Source of the DNA: Clostridiaceae bacterium JG1575
GTDB lineage: Bacteria > Bacillota > Clostridia > Clostridiales > Clostridiaceae
Direction: 5' to 3'
Length of the DNA stretch: 61,749 bases
NCBI GenBank assembly: GCA_002838815.1
Contig: LQGW01000026.1
Coordinates: 1-61,749 of the forward strand
This document shows, in pieces, positions 7,086-15,229 of the stretch. Each line of letters begins with the position of its first letter. The first letter of the stretch is position 1. The translations under genes and the position numbers were made by a program. The notes under the pieces were generated by a model. It saw only the letters and a list, made by a program, of their open reading frames with translations. It ran no database searches and had not been told where the DNA came from.

Positions 7086-9296
7086 ATGACCGACATTGTG
7101 CTGAAGCTAAGCGGCCTGACGTGAGCCGGCTGCGGCGCCAAAATCGAACGAGAAGTCGCTAAAGAGCCGGGCGTCACCCGTGTGACCTTGAATCTTCCCT
7201 GCGAGAGCCTGACGATTACGGCGCAAGAAGGCACCGGGAGTGCCTTAATTTCCTCAGTGAAAAAAATAGTGGCCCGCTATGAACCCCATGTGGAGGTGCG
7301 GGCGCAAGATCCTGGAAAGGGTCCGTCCGCCAAGGAGGCCGACGAGCAGGAGGAAGGACCCTCCTTCTTTCATTCGCTGCGCTGGATGAAGGTACGCATT
7401 ATCCTAGGACTTTTGCTCTTTTTTGCCTCCTTTGGCGCAGGAAAAATGCCCGCTTTAAGCCATGGCTTGCTTCTTTTGGCGTATGTTCTGGCCGGCTACG
7501 ATGTGGTGGCCCGGGCCCTGCGAAATCTTCTTCGCCTAGAGCTCTTTGACGAAAACTTTCTTATGACCCTCGCGACGGTGGGCGCAGTGGCTCTGGGCGA
7601 ATACCGGGAAGCAGCGGGCGTCATGCTCTTTTATATGATCGGGGAATTCTTCCAGCGCCTGGCGGTGGAACGCTCCCGCAAGAACATTCAAACCCTTTTA
7701 GACATCCGTCCGGAATTTGCACGGGTGGAGCGGGAGGGGGCGGAACGCACCGTGGCCCCTCAAGAGGTGCGCGTGGGGGAGGTCATCAAGGTCCGTCCCG
7801 GAGAGCGCATCCCCTTAGACGGCGTGGTCCTCTCGGGCACCTCGGAAATCGACACACGGGCCCTGACGGGAGAATCCCTGCCGCGCACGGCCGCGCCCGA
7901 CACCGAAGTCCTCTCGGGCTCCGTCAACATTCTCTCCGCCTTGCGCATCCGCGTGAAGGAGCCCTATGAAACCTCCACGGTGGCCCGGATCTTAGAGCTT
8001 TTGGAGCACTCGGCGGCCAAAAAAGGCAAGACCGAACAATTCATCACCAAATTTGCTCGAGTCTATACCCCCGTGGTGGTGGCGCTTTCCCTCGTGGTGG
8101 CCCTGGTCGTGCCGCTCCTCTTGGGCCAAAGCTTCGGCCCTTGGGTCCGTAAAGCCCTCGTCTTCCTCGTCATCAGTTGTCCGTGCGCCTTGGTGCTCTC
8201 CATTCCTTTGGGCTTTTTCGGAGGCATTGGTCTAGCCTCCCGCCACGGCATTTTGGTAAAAGGGTCCAACTACCTTGAACAGCTGCGCCACATCAAAACC
8301 CTAGTGCTGGATAAAACGGGCACCCTAACCTACGGCGTCTTTGCCGTATCCTCCGTGCATCCCGCCCCCGACCTCACCGCTTCTGAGCTTTTGACGTTGG
8401 CAGCGAGCCTTGAGGCGGATTCACCCCATCCCATTGCTAAGTCCATTGTGGCGGCTTGCCCAAAAGCAGCGCAAACCTCCGTACTCTCGACGCAGGAACT
8501 CCCCGGCAAGGGGATGAAGGGGCTTGGTCCCGACGGAACCGTCCTATATTTGGGCAACCTTCGCTTGATGAAAGAACTGGGCCTTTCTTTGGCTCCCTTG
8601 GAGAGTACCGGCGTCTTTTTAGCCGAGCAAAAAGGCGAAACCACGCGTCTTTTGGGCTGGATCTTGGTGGAAGACCGGTTGAAGGAAAACGCGCAAGCCA
8701 CGCTAAAGCAGCTCAGGCGCCTGGGGGTGGAAGAGATTTACCTCTACTCCGGCGATGGCGAAGCCATGGTGCAAAAGGCAGCCTACGCCGTGGGTGTGGA
8801 CGGTTATGCTTCAGAACTTTTGCCCCAGGATAAGGTGGCCAGAATCGAGGAGCTTGCCGCAGATCCTACCCGTGGCCCCATTGCCTTTGTGGGAGACGGA
8901 CTCAATGATACTCCCGTGCTCGCCCGGGCAGACGTAGGCATCTCCATGGGCTCCATGGGCTCCAGTGCCGCCATCGAGGCCTCCGACGTTGTCCTCATGG
9001 ACGATTCTCTGGAAAATCTCCCCAGGGCCATGCGGCTCTCCCAGATGACCCACCGCATCGTGTTGCAAAACATCTTCATGAGCCTGTCGGTCAAGGCCGT
9101 GGTCATGGCTGGAGCACTTTTTTATCAAGAGAACATCTGGCTGGCCATCTTTGCTGATGTGGGCGTGGCGCTCCTAGCGGTGCTCAATTCCGCCCGCTTG
9201 GTGCGCATGAAACTCCCCAAAGGGACGCTGGGAGCCCAAAAACTCTCGGTCAGCGGGCAGGAGCCTGCGCTGGCGGATTCACGGGAGGTGGCTTAA
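7086..9296 (+). CDS. Zn/Cd/Pb-type P-type ATPase with in-frame UGA (probable selenocysteine) in its HMA domain
   Basis: Metal-exporting P1B ATPase of 736 residues if codon 13 (TGA, 7122-7124) is read through. The ATG at 7086 follows TTAAGGAGGCAAGCC, an ideal ribosome site. The N-terminus MTDIVLKLSGLT-(TGA)-AGCGAKIEREV is an HMA domain in which TGA replaces the first Cys of the GLxCxxC metal site, leaving U/stop-x-x-Cys16. Downstream are TGES (261-264), CPC (365-367), DKTGT (Asp409), SPHP, GDGLNDTP and a C-terminal FADVG typical of the Zn/Cd/Pb (ZntA/CadA) class. There are about eight membrane segments. The regulator pair lies divergently upstream. If TGA is a true stop, translation could only restart at GTG 7182 without the HMA motif; a TGC-to-TGA mutation or sequence error is the third option. 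Confidence 0.85.
7125..7170 (+). other. SECIS-like stem-loop just after the UGA
   Basis: CCGGCU (7126-7131) pairs with AGCCGG (7165-7170). GCGGC (7132-7136) pairs with GUCGC (7155-7159) including one G-U pair. A five-base bulge (7160-7164) lies on the 3' side, and an 18-base apical loop starts with G. Bacterial selenocysteine insertion elements are loosely defined hairpins directly 3' of the UGA, so position and size fit. The large loop is not textbook, and the region is coding and GC-rich, so a chance fold is possible. Confidence 0.45.
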
Positions 9297-9359
9297 CCTA
9301 AGGCCGCTCCACCGAATCCTCCGCAAGGCCTTTGAATGAGCGAAGGCAGCAACCGTACG

Positions 9360-9410
9360 CCAAAACACCCCAAGCCTTGGAAAAGTAGTCCAAGGCTTGG
9401 GGTGTTTTGG
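9360..9410 (+). terminator. Long perfect hairpin after the ATPase
   Basis: A 21-bp perfect inverted repeat (9360-9380 and 9390-9410) with a 9-base loop. The arms end in AAAA/TTTT, so the T-run is inside the 3' arm (9405-9408). It lies between convergent genes and can act on both strands. Confidence 0.85.
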
Positions 9411-9516
9411 CCTCAAAAGCAGCGGAGTACGCGTTTTACAGGGTGGGATGATTCGATGTTTTTTTGATTTCTTAGAAGGGTTTGCGCGGAGTATTTGGAG
9501 CGCCTTTTCGCTTGTC

Positions 9517-10452
9517 TTAGGAATCCAGCTGATTTTTCAAGATGGGGTCCGGTCGAAAGCCCTGAAGGTAGCGCATGTTCTCCAGGGTCAACACCCCCTG
9601 CCAATCGCGCAGCACGGAAGGCGGGATTTTCGCGTCGCCCCATTGCCAGTTGGGCAACCAGACGCCGTCCTTTGTGACCGTAGACTCTAAATACGGGCCG
9701 TACGCCTCGGCCGCCTCACGAAGCTCGGGATAAAGGGGATTCTCGCGCCCATTTAGAAACCAGTTCAGGTGCGGCAGGTACTCTTGAGTGTCGTCGTGCG
9801 TGAAGGAATCGGGAAGATGCGCACGAATCCGCTTCGCTAAAGCCGTCACAGCCTCTGGGGAGAACGCCCAAGGGGTCTTTTCAAGGGTTTCTAAGGCCTG
9901 GGCTAGGGAAACGCATTCATGGGCCGTCAGATCGTGCGTTGGGGTCAGAAGATCCTCGAGGGCCCGTTGAAGCGCAGCTTCGCAGCGCGCGCAAGTTCCC
10001 TCATCGAAACCTTTGGTGCGTAAATAGAAGGCGGCCAATTCCGCGCTAGGGTTCCACCCCCAAAAGAGCGCCTTCTCATCGACATCCCACCAAGGCGCAT
10101 GGAGCCCCTGCGGGCGAACGGGGCCAAATACCGGCCAGGTTCCTTGGGCGCTTTGGGTTTTTTCAAGGTAGTGTTGCAACGGGCGGACCATGGATTGAGC
10201 CAAGGGCGGCAGCCCAAGCTCCACGAGCAGGCGAGCGGCGACGGCGCTGGCGATGGGGCTTGAAGAGGCTCCGCCAAGATCCGGCTCCAAGCCGTGCCCG
10301 AACCCCCCGTCTGAATTTTGGTAGGCCTTTAAGGCTTTTAAAACCATTTGGGCGGAGCCCTCTTCAAAGTGATACATCCAGCGAAAGACATCAAGGGCGC
10401 GGGCCGTGCGTAAATGGCGGTCCCGGATGGTGCGAAGTTTTAAGGAACCCAT
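9517..10452 (-). CDS. Terpenoid-cyclase-like alpha/alpha-toroid protein
   Basis: Protein of 311 aa with the repeat hallmark of prenyltransferase/squalene-oxidase folds: LKALKAYQNSDGGFGHGLEP near residue 40, with further weak repeats. No signal peptide or membrane segment is seen. The start at 10452 is chosen because AAGGAGG lies 7 bases upstream; a longer frame to 10524 lacks a ribosome site. The reaction is unknown, and the fold alone does not show terpenoid chemistry. It is a single gene convergent with the ATPase. Confidence 0.65.
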   Translation of the reverse strand: MGSLKLRTIRDRHLRTARALDVFRWMYHFEEGSAQMVLKALKAYQNSDGGFGHGLEPDLGGASSSPIASAVAARLLVELGLPPLAQSMVRPLQHYLEKTQSAQGTWPVFGPVRPQGLHAPWWDVDEKALFWGWNPSAELAAFYLRTKGFDEGTCARCEAALQRALEDLLTPTHDLTAHECVSLAQALETLEKTPWAFSPEAVTALAKRIRAHLPDSFTHDDTQEYLPHLNWFLNGRENPLYPELREAAEAYGPYLESTVTKDGVWLPNWQWGDAKIPPSVLRDWQGVLTLENMRYLQGFRPDPILKNQLDS

Positions 10453-10613
10453 GGGATACCTCCTTATGAGGGGAAGAGGGGAAGAAGGGAAGCCTCTAGA
10501 AAAACAGGCGGATTTTCGAAACAAGCTGTGTCGCTTCTATAAAATCCTGTGGCGTGCTCGGGGCGGCTTTCGGGAAAATGATATACTGAAGGAGACAAAC
10601 AGGAGGAATGACC

Positions 10614-11774
10614 ATGGCGTTTTGGAATACAAAAAAGAGCCGTCTGAAAGGCCTTGGGCTCGGGGCCGACATTGCCGGAGAAATCCTGGATCGGACGAAT
10701 GAAGAGATGGCCCAAATGACCCCCATGAACATCTTATTGGTCGGCAAAACCGGGGTGGGCAAATCCACCCTGATCAATGCGGTGTTTCGAAAAGAGCTGG
10801 CCCGCACGGGCATCGGAGCGCCGGTGACCGAACACATCGAGCGAATCACCAGGGAAGGCGTGCCCTTGGTGCTTTATGATACCAAGGGCTTAGAGCTGAG
10901 CGAAGCGTCCCAAAAGGCGGTGCAACAAGAAATCCGCAGTCTGCTGTATTCCTCGGATTCAGAAGGCGCCAAAGAGCCCCTACACTGCGTCTGGTTTTGT
11001 ATTCAAGCCGGTTCCCACCGCTTGGAAGAAACCGAACGCATCTGGATCCAATCCCTCGCTCGCCGCCTGCCCGTCCTCGTGGTGCTCACCCAGGCCATCG
11101 ATATCCAAGGGGCCAAGGCTCTGGCGGATTATGTGAAAAAGCAACGCTTGGGCATTGTGGATTGCATTCCCGTCGTTGCCTCGGCCTACGACATCGGGCC
11201 TTATACCCTTCGAAGCTACGGCTTGAAGGAGCTTGTGGGGAAAACGCAAGAGGCGATTCCTGAGGAAGCTCAAGGGGCTTTTCTCAACGCCCAGCAGGTG
11301 GATATTGAGCGCAAAGCCCAGATGGCCATGCGCTGGGCGCGCCGCTTTGTCACAGAAACCTTTTTGGTGGGCTTTGTGCCCATCCCCTTTGCCGATGCCC
11401 CCATCATCGCCGCCTCTCAAGTAGCGATGATGGCCAAGATCACATCCATCTTTGGAATCTCCTACGATCGAGCCATGATCGCCTCCTTGGTGGGCGCCAT
11501 TGCAGGAGTCGGCGGGGCGGTGGTATCGGGACGGTCCCTGGTGGCCAACTTGCTGAAGCTGGTTCCCGGTGCGGGAGTTTTGGCTACGGGCGCCATTTCT
11601 GGAACCGCTGCCGCAGGCATCACTTGGACCTTGGCCACGGTGTACGTCAAAGCCATGAAAGAAGTGTGCCGTCGCGAGTACCGCGGGGAAGAGATGCTGC
11701 CCGATGAGATCCGTTATTTGGTGGAGCGCGAGCTGAAAGAGGTTTTGGACCGTGGCCGCTCTAAAAAACGTTAA
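10614..11774 (+). CDS. Era-like GTPase with C-terminal hydrophobic DUF697-like domain
   Basis: GTPase of 386 aa. Motifs: G1 LLVGKTGVGKST, G3 YDTKGLE, G4-like VLTQAID (TQxxD instead of NKxD) and VVASAY. The C-terminal half holds hydrophobic segments (FVPIPFADAPIIAASQVAMM, then VGAIAGVGGAVVSG and VPGAGVLATGAISGTAAAG), as in the DUF697/YcjF group, so membrane association is likely. ATG 10614 is 7 bases after GGAGG; ATG 10608 is too close. A -10-like TATACT lies at 10582-10587. Role unknown. The 3' end overlaps the convergent deaminase gene by 4 bp. Confidence 0.8.
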   Translation: MAFWNTKKSRLKGLGLGADIAGEILDRTNEEMAQMTPMNILLVGKTGVGKSTLINAVFRKELARTGIGAPVTEHIERITREGVPLVLYDTKGLELSEASQKAVQQEIRSLLYSSDSEGAKEPLHCVWFCIQAGSHRLEETERIWIQSLARRLPVLVVLTQAIDIQGAKALADYVKKQRLGIVDCIPVVASAYDIGPYTLRSYGLKELVGKTQEAIPEEAQGAFLNAQQVDIERKAQMAMRWARRFVTETFLVGFVPIPFADAPIIAASQVAMMAKITSIFGISYDRAMIASLVGAIAGVGGAVVSGRSLVANLLKLVPGAGVLATGAISGTAAAGITWTLATVYVKAMKEVCRREYRGEEMLPDEIRYLVERELKEVLDRGRSKKR

Positions 11775-12277
11775 GGGGTTGGAGCCACTGCAGGCTCGGG
11801 CGCCTCTAGCGTCACTTGTTCGTAAGGGATGCCGTTGAGGTCCAAAAGATGCAGGGCATAATCATCCATCCGATACCCTTCCCCATAATATATCTTTTCA
11901 ATGCCTGATTGAATGATGGCTTTGGTGCAGTTGAGGCAGGGAAAATGGGTGACGTAGATTACGCATCCGCGCACGGGGATGCCCTCCTTCGCACAGTAGG
12001 AGATGCAATTGAGCTCGGCGTGCTGCGTTGCGATGCAGTGCCCATCCCGCATGGCGTGGCCCACCTCGCTGCAGTGCGGAGTTTTGCGGCCGACGCTGCC
12101 GTTGTAGCCCGTGGCTACGATGCGGTTTTCGCGGTTGACGATGATGGCACCAACGTTGGCTCGGTCGCAGGTGGAGCGCTCCGCGGCCAGTCGGGCAAGA
12201 TTCATGAAGTAATGATTCCAATCCTGACGAGGCTTATCCGAAGTTTGACTTTTCACGTATTGATACGATGGATCCAA
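11771..12277 (-). CDS. comEB: dCMP deaminase (ComEB-like)
   Basis: Zinc-dependent deaminase of 168 aa converting dCMP to dUMP for thymidylate supply. Zinc and catalytic motifs are TQHAELNC (His and Glu) and FPCLNCTKAI (two Cys). YNGSVGRKTPHC is also typical of this family. A TTG start at 12277 is inferred because AAGGAGG lies 8 bases upstream and no ATG fits; the longer frame to 12436 has no ribosome site. Confidence 0.87.
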   Translation of the reverse strand: MDPSYQYVKSQTSDKPRQDWNHYFMNLARLAAERSTCDRANVGAIIVNRENRIVATGYNGSVGRKTPHCSEVGHAMRDGHCIATQHAELNCISYCAKEGIPVRGCVIYVTHFPCLNCTKAIIQSGIEKIYYGEGYRMDDYALHLLDLNGIPYEQVTLEAPEPAVAPTP

Positions 12278-12310
12278 GGGGCATCCCTCCTTTAGGGGGT
12301 CTTTCCTCTT

Positions 12311-12340
12311 ATTATAACTCACCTCGTCCACCGCGTGGAC
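12311..12340 (-). promoter_or_regulatory. Deaminase promoter region with palindrome
   Basis: On the minus strand a TATAAT (plus 12311-12316) precedes the deaminase. A 15-bp palindrome GTCCAC-CGC-GTGGAC (12326-12340) covers the -35 position. It may be an operator. No recognisable -35 remains. Confidence 0.45.
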
Positions 12341-12410
12341 CAAAGAAGTGCAACCATCCTTAGGGTCCCCAAAAGACCTTAGGGCCCATGGAGCCATAGG
12401 AGGGCTCGCT

Positions 12411-14291
12411 ATGATGAAAACAAAGAGAACGTCCAAGCACCCATCGCCCCATGCCGGCGATGCTCATCAAAAGACCGCGCCGGTCCCTGAGGCGGCCATG
12501 AGGGATTCCTCGAGCCCCAAGTCTACAGCGGAGGATTTGACGGAGCGGGAGCTGCAAGAGCGCAAAAAAAGAACCAAGGAGCCCGCAGCCAAAGAAAGGC
12601 AAGGGATGGGCCCCATCCCCCAAGAGGTGCCTCAATCCATTGAAGCGGACTCCTTAAAAGAAAGCAGCGACATCACTCGGGATGAAAAATTCCAACATGA
12701 GATCCACCAGCGAGAGGCCGGCGAAAAGGAAGCCCTGGCGGACTCCTTTATCCTTACTCGGGAAGAAAAGATCGAATCGGAATACCCGGCGGAGTTAAAC
12801 GACATCTTGGCGGTTCAAGACGACGATGTTTTGGCGGAGCGTCTGGCCTACCTTCAGCGGCGGCTTATGGAGTTTAAGGTGCCCGTCATGATCGTTTTGG
12901 AAGGGGCCTACGCCTGCGGCAAGGGGCGCATCACCAACGAACTGCTCATGGGTCTGGATGCTCGGAGCACACGGTTCATCGGCACCAGGCCGCCCAGTGA
13001 AGACGATCTGATGAAGCCCTTTCTCACCCAATACCTAGAGTCCATCCCTTCCTATCGGACCTTTAACATTTACTACCGCTCCTGGTATTCCAACTACATC
13101 TACTATAAGCACCATTTCATCGCCCGGGATCGCTATCCAGATCCTGACATCCTCTTGGAGGAGATCAAGGCCTTTGAAAGGGGCTTGGCGGACGATGGTA
13201 CCGTGATCATCAAATTCAAAATTCACATTGATCCTGAAAAGCAGAACGACAACATCCGTAAAATGCTCGCGTCGCCTTTGACCACCTGGAAGGCTCAGGA
13301 ATATGATAAGTACAACAACGAAGCCTACGTTCGGGAGATGGAACGCATCATGGCCGAAACGGATATGCCTTATGCGCCCTGGTACCGCATCGACTACACG
13401 AAGAAGGCGGAAACCACTCGTAAGGTGATGAAAAAGGTTATTGAAATCCTGGGGGACCGGCTCAAAAAGGAAGAGCATAAAAAAGAAATCCCCCCCATGG
13501 ATCGGGACGGGAAGTTCACGGGCAACACCGACGGCCCTTTACAGCGGGTGGATTTGACCCAGGACATTTGCGATAAAACCTATTCCAAAAAGCTCAAAGA
13601 GCTGCAACACCGCATGCGCGAGGTTCAGCACGCCCTTTATATGGAACGCATCCCTTTGATTTTAGTCTTTGAAGGCTGGGATGCGGCGGGCAAAGGGGGG
13701 GCCATTCACCGAATCATCGCAAACCTGGACCCCACGAACTACACCGTCAATACGACGGCGGCTCCCAACGATTTGGAAAAAGAGCACCAGTATTTGTGGC
13801 GCTTTGCTACGAAGTTCCCAAGAGCCGGACACATTGCCATCTGGGACCGCTCTTGGTACGGTCGCGTCATGGTGGAGCGCGTCGAAGGCTTTGCGACGGA
13901 TGCGCAGTGGAACCGAGCCTATGATGAGATCAATCAATTCGAGGAAATCATGACCCACTATGGCGCCATCGTGTTGAAGTTCTTTTTGCACATCGATAAA
14001 GAAACCCAGCTTGCCCGGTTTGAGGCCCGTCAGGCAAACCCTGCCAAGCGCTGGAAGATCACCGATGAAGATTGGCGCAATCGCGAAAAATGGGACAAGT
14101 ATACGGAGGCCGTCAACGACATGATTGAAAAAACCAGCACGCCCCGAGCGCCTTGGTTCATTATCGAAGGCAATTCCAAAAAGTATGCGCGCATCCGCAT
14201 CCTCGACTGCATCACCACGGAGTGCGACAAGTATTTAAAGTATATTGATTACGGCAACGGACCCTACAGCCAAAAGAAAAAGGGCAAATAG
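12411..14291 (+). CDS. pap: Polyphosphate:AMP phosphotransferase (two-domain PPK2 family)
   Basis: PPK2-type kinase of 626 aa that by family uses polyphosphate to phosphorylate AMP to ADP. After a charged N-terminal extension of about 130 aa come two PPK2 domains. The first has an altered P-loop GAYACGKGR and YRSWYSN, missing the Asp of the catalytic DRSWY. The second has canonical GWDAAGKGG and WDRSWYGRV. Only the second half therefore looks catalytic, as known for two-domain PAPs. The start ATG 12411 follows AGGAGGG. PPK1, which makes polyphosphate, lies 1 kb downstream. The low-complexity N-terminal extension is unusual. Confidence 0.88.
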   Translation: MMKTKRTSKHPSPHAGDAHQKTAPVPEAAMRDSSSPKSTAEDLTERELQERKKRTKEPAAKERQGMGPIPQEVPQSIEADSLKESSDITRDEKFQHEIHQREAGEKEALADSFILTREEKIESEYPAELNDILAVQDDDVLAERLAYLQRRLMEFKVPVMIVLEGAYACGKGRITNELLMGLDARSTRFIGTRPPSEDDLMKPFLTQYLESIPSYRTFNIYYRSWYSNYIYYKHHFIARDRYPDPDILLEEIKAFERGLADDGTVIIKFKIHIDPEKQNDNIRKMLASPLTTWKAQEYDKYNNEAYVREMERIMAETDMPYAPWYRIDYTKKAETTRKVMKKVIEILGDRLKKEEHKKEIPPMDRDGKFTGNTDGPLQRVDLTQDICDKTYSKKLKELQHRMREVQHALYMERIPLILVFEGWDAAGKGGAIHRIIANLDPTNYTVNTTAAPNDLEKEHQYLWRFATKFPRAGHIAIWDRSWYGRVMVERVEGFATDAQWNRAYDEINQFEEIMTHYGAIVLKFFLHIDKETQLARFEARQANPAKRWKITDEDWRNREKWDKYTEAVNDMIEKTSTPRAPWFIIEGNSKKYARIRILDCITTECDKYLKYIDYGNGPYSQKKKGK

Positions 14292-14294
14292 CGC

Positions 14295-14349
14295 CAAGTG
14301 TCCAGGTCGGGAGGCTCCACAACTGGAGGCGTCCCGGCCTGGACACTTG
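14295..14349 (+). terminator. Hairpin after pap
   Basis: CAAGTGTCCAGG (14295-14306) pairs with CCTGGACACTTG (14338-14349). An inner stem CGGGA/TCCCG and CTCCA/TGGAG fills most of the loop. There is no T-run, so it may stabilise the 3' end. A second small hairpin GGCCC-CTT-GGGCC with TCTTTT follows at about 14373-14395. Confidence 0.65.
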
Positions 14350-14433
14350 ACATCTTTGAGTGTGCGGTTTTGGCCCCTTGGGCCTAGGGTCTTTTGAATC
14401 GCTCGCTATAGGGGGCTGACCTTTGGCAAGGCA

Positions 14434-14997
14434 TTAGTCGTCCTGGAGCCTACTGAGGATTTCTTCAATCTTCCGAACCCAGATCATGTGGTGATCGTTT
14501 TTACGCCAATAGTTCAAAAGAATGTGGTCAGCGGTACCTAATAGCTTTGTCCAATAAGATTGACTGGTGTTGAAGACGGCATCCAATAAGAAATGATCCG
14601 TTCCGGTCTTATGCAGCTGATCCAAAGCGGCCTCCAAGAGCTTCTTGGCGTGGCCTTGCCCCTGGGCGTTTTCACCGATGTAGACACCACCGATTTCACG
14701 GGCGCCCTGGGGGACAAAGATGCCTTGCTCCCTAAAGTAGTCGGTGATGATGTCCGTAATGGGAAGGATGCCGGCAAAGCCGGAAAGCTGTCCCTCGGTG
14801 TAGCTGCCAAAGAACACCGAGCGGGGGTTCTTCAGCTTATCTTGGATGATTTGCGTTTGCTCTTTAATCAGGGGGGCGTGCGGCTCATCGATCTCATTGT
14901 CGAGGAGCAGCTTTTGGTAGGTTTTTTCGAACAAAGGACGCAGGTCGGGGAAATCGTCCAAGGTCAATACACGAACTCCGGTAAATGAAGAAGTCAT
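14434..14997 (-). CDS. GNAT-family N-acetyltransferase
   Basis: 187-aa protein with the acetyl-CoA motif GGVYIGENAQGQGHAKKLL near residues 102-120 and a C-terminal NYWRKNDHHMIWVRK. The substrate cannot be inferred. Start 14997 is chosen for the GGGAG 5 bases upstream; an ATG at 15015 is possible. It is a monocistronic minus-strand gene between the two polyphosphate genes. Its leader contains a GC hairpin (plus 15019-15036) and a TATACT/TATATA box at about 15049-15060. Confidence 0.75.
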   Translation of the reverse strand: MTSSFTGVRVLTLDDFPDLRPLFEKTYQKLLLDNEIDEPHAPLIKEQTQIIQDKLKNPRSVFFGSYTEGQLSGFAGILPITDIITDYFREQGIFVPQGAREIGGVYIGENAQGQGHAKKLLEAALDQLHKTGTDHFLLDAVFNTSQSYWTKLLGTADHILLNYWRKNDHHMIWVRKIEEILSRLQDD

Positions 14998-15110
14998 AAG
15001 CTCCCTTCCTTTCATGGGCCCCCCGTCCGGGGGCGAGGTTTGCTTTTCTTATATAGTATAAAGGGCAAAGATAGGAGCAGGGGCCTTAAGGAGAGGATCT
15101 TCAAAGGGAT

Positions 15111-15150
15111 TTTACGTAACCTTAACAAATCTGATTTTTCTGAATGATAA
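15111..15150 (+). promoter_or_regulatory. ppk promoter with Pho-box-like repeat
   Basis: TTAACA (15122-15127) lies 17 bases before TGATAA (15145-15150). TTTACG (15111-15116) and TTAACA are spaced 11 bp apart, resembling the TT(A/T)ACA direct repeats bound by PhoP in Bacilli. Control by phosphate starvation would suit a polyphosphate kinase, but two repeats could be chance. Confidence 0.4.
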
Positions 15151-15229
15151 AATGAAAACAGGTGATCTGCCCTTCTCTTTACGAACCCCGCCTCTTTCAA
15201 GGGTTCGGCGCATGAAATGGAGCCCCCAA

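Noticed and set aside
7182-9296. Treating the ATPase as a normal gene starting at GTG 7182
   Set aside because: GTG 7182 has no good ribosome site and would discard the HMA motif, while ATG 7086 has an ideal site and the in-frame domain continues across the TGA.
10453-10524. Longer N-terminus for the toroid protein
   Set aside because: There is no ribosome site upstream, and AAGGAGG sits exactly before ATG 10452, within this stretch.
12278-12436. Longer deaminase reading frame to 12436
   Set aside because: It would read through the TATAAT box and palindrome of its own promoter; the TTG at 12277 has a strong site.
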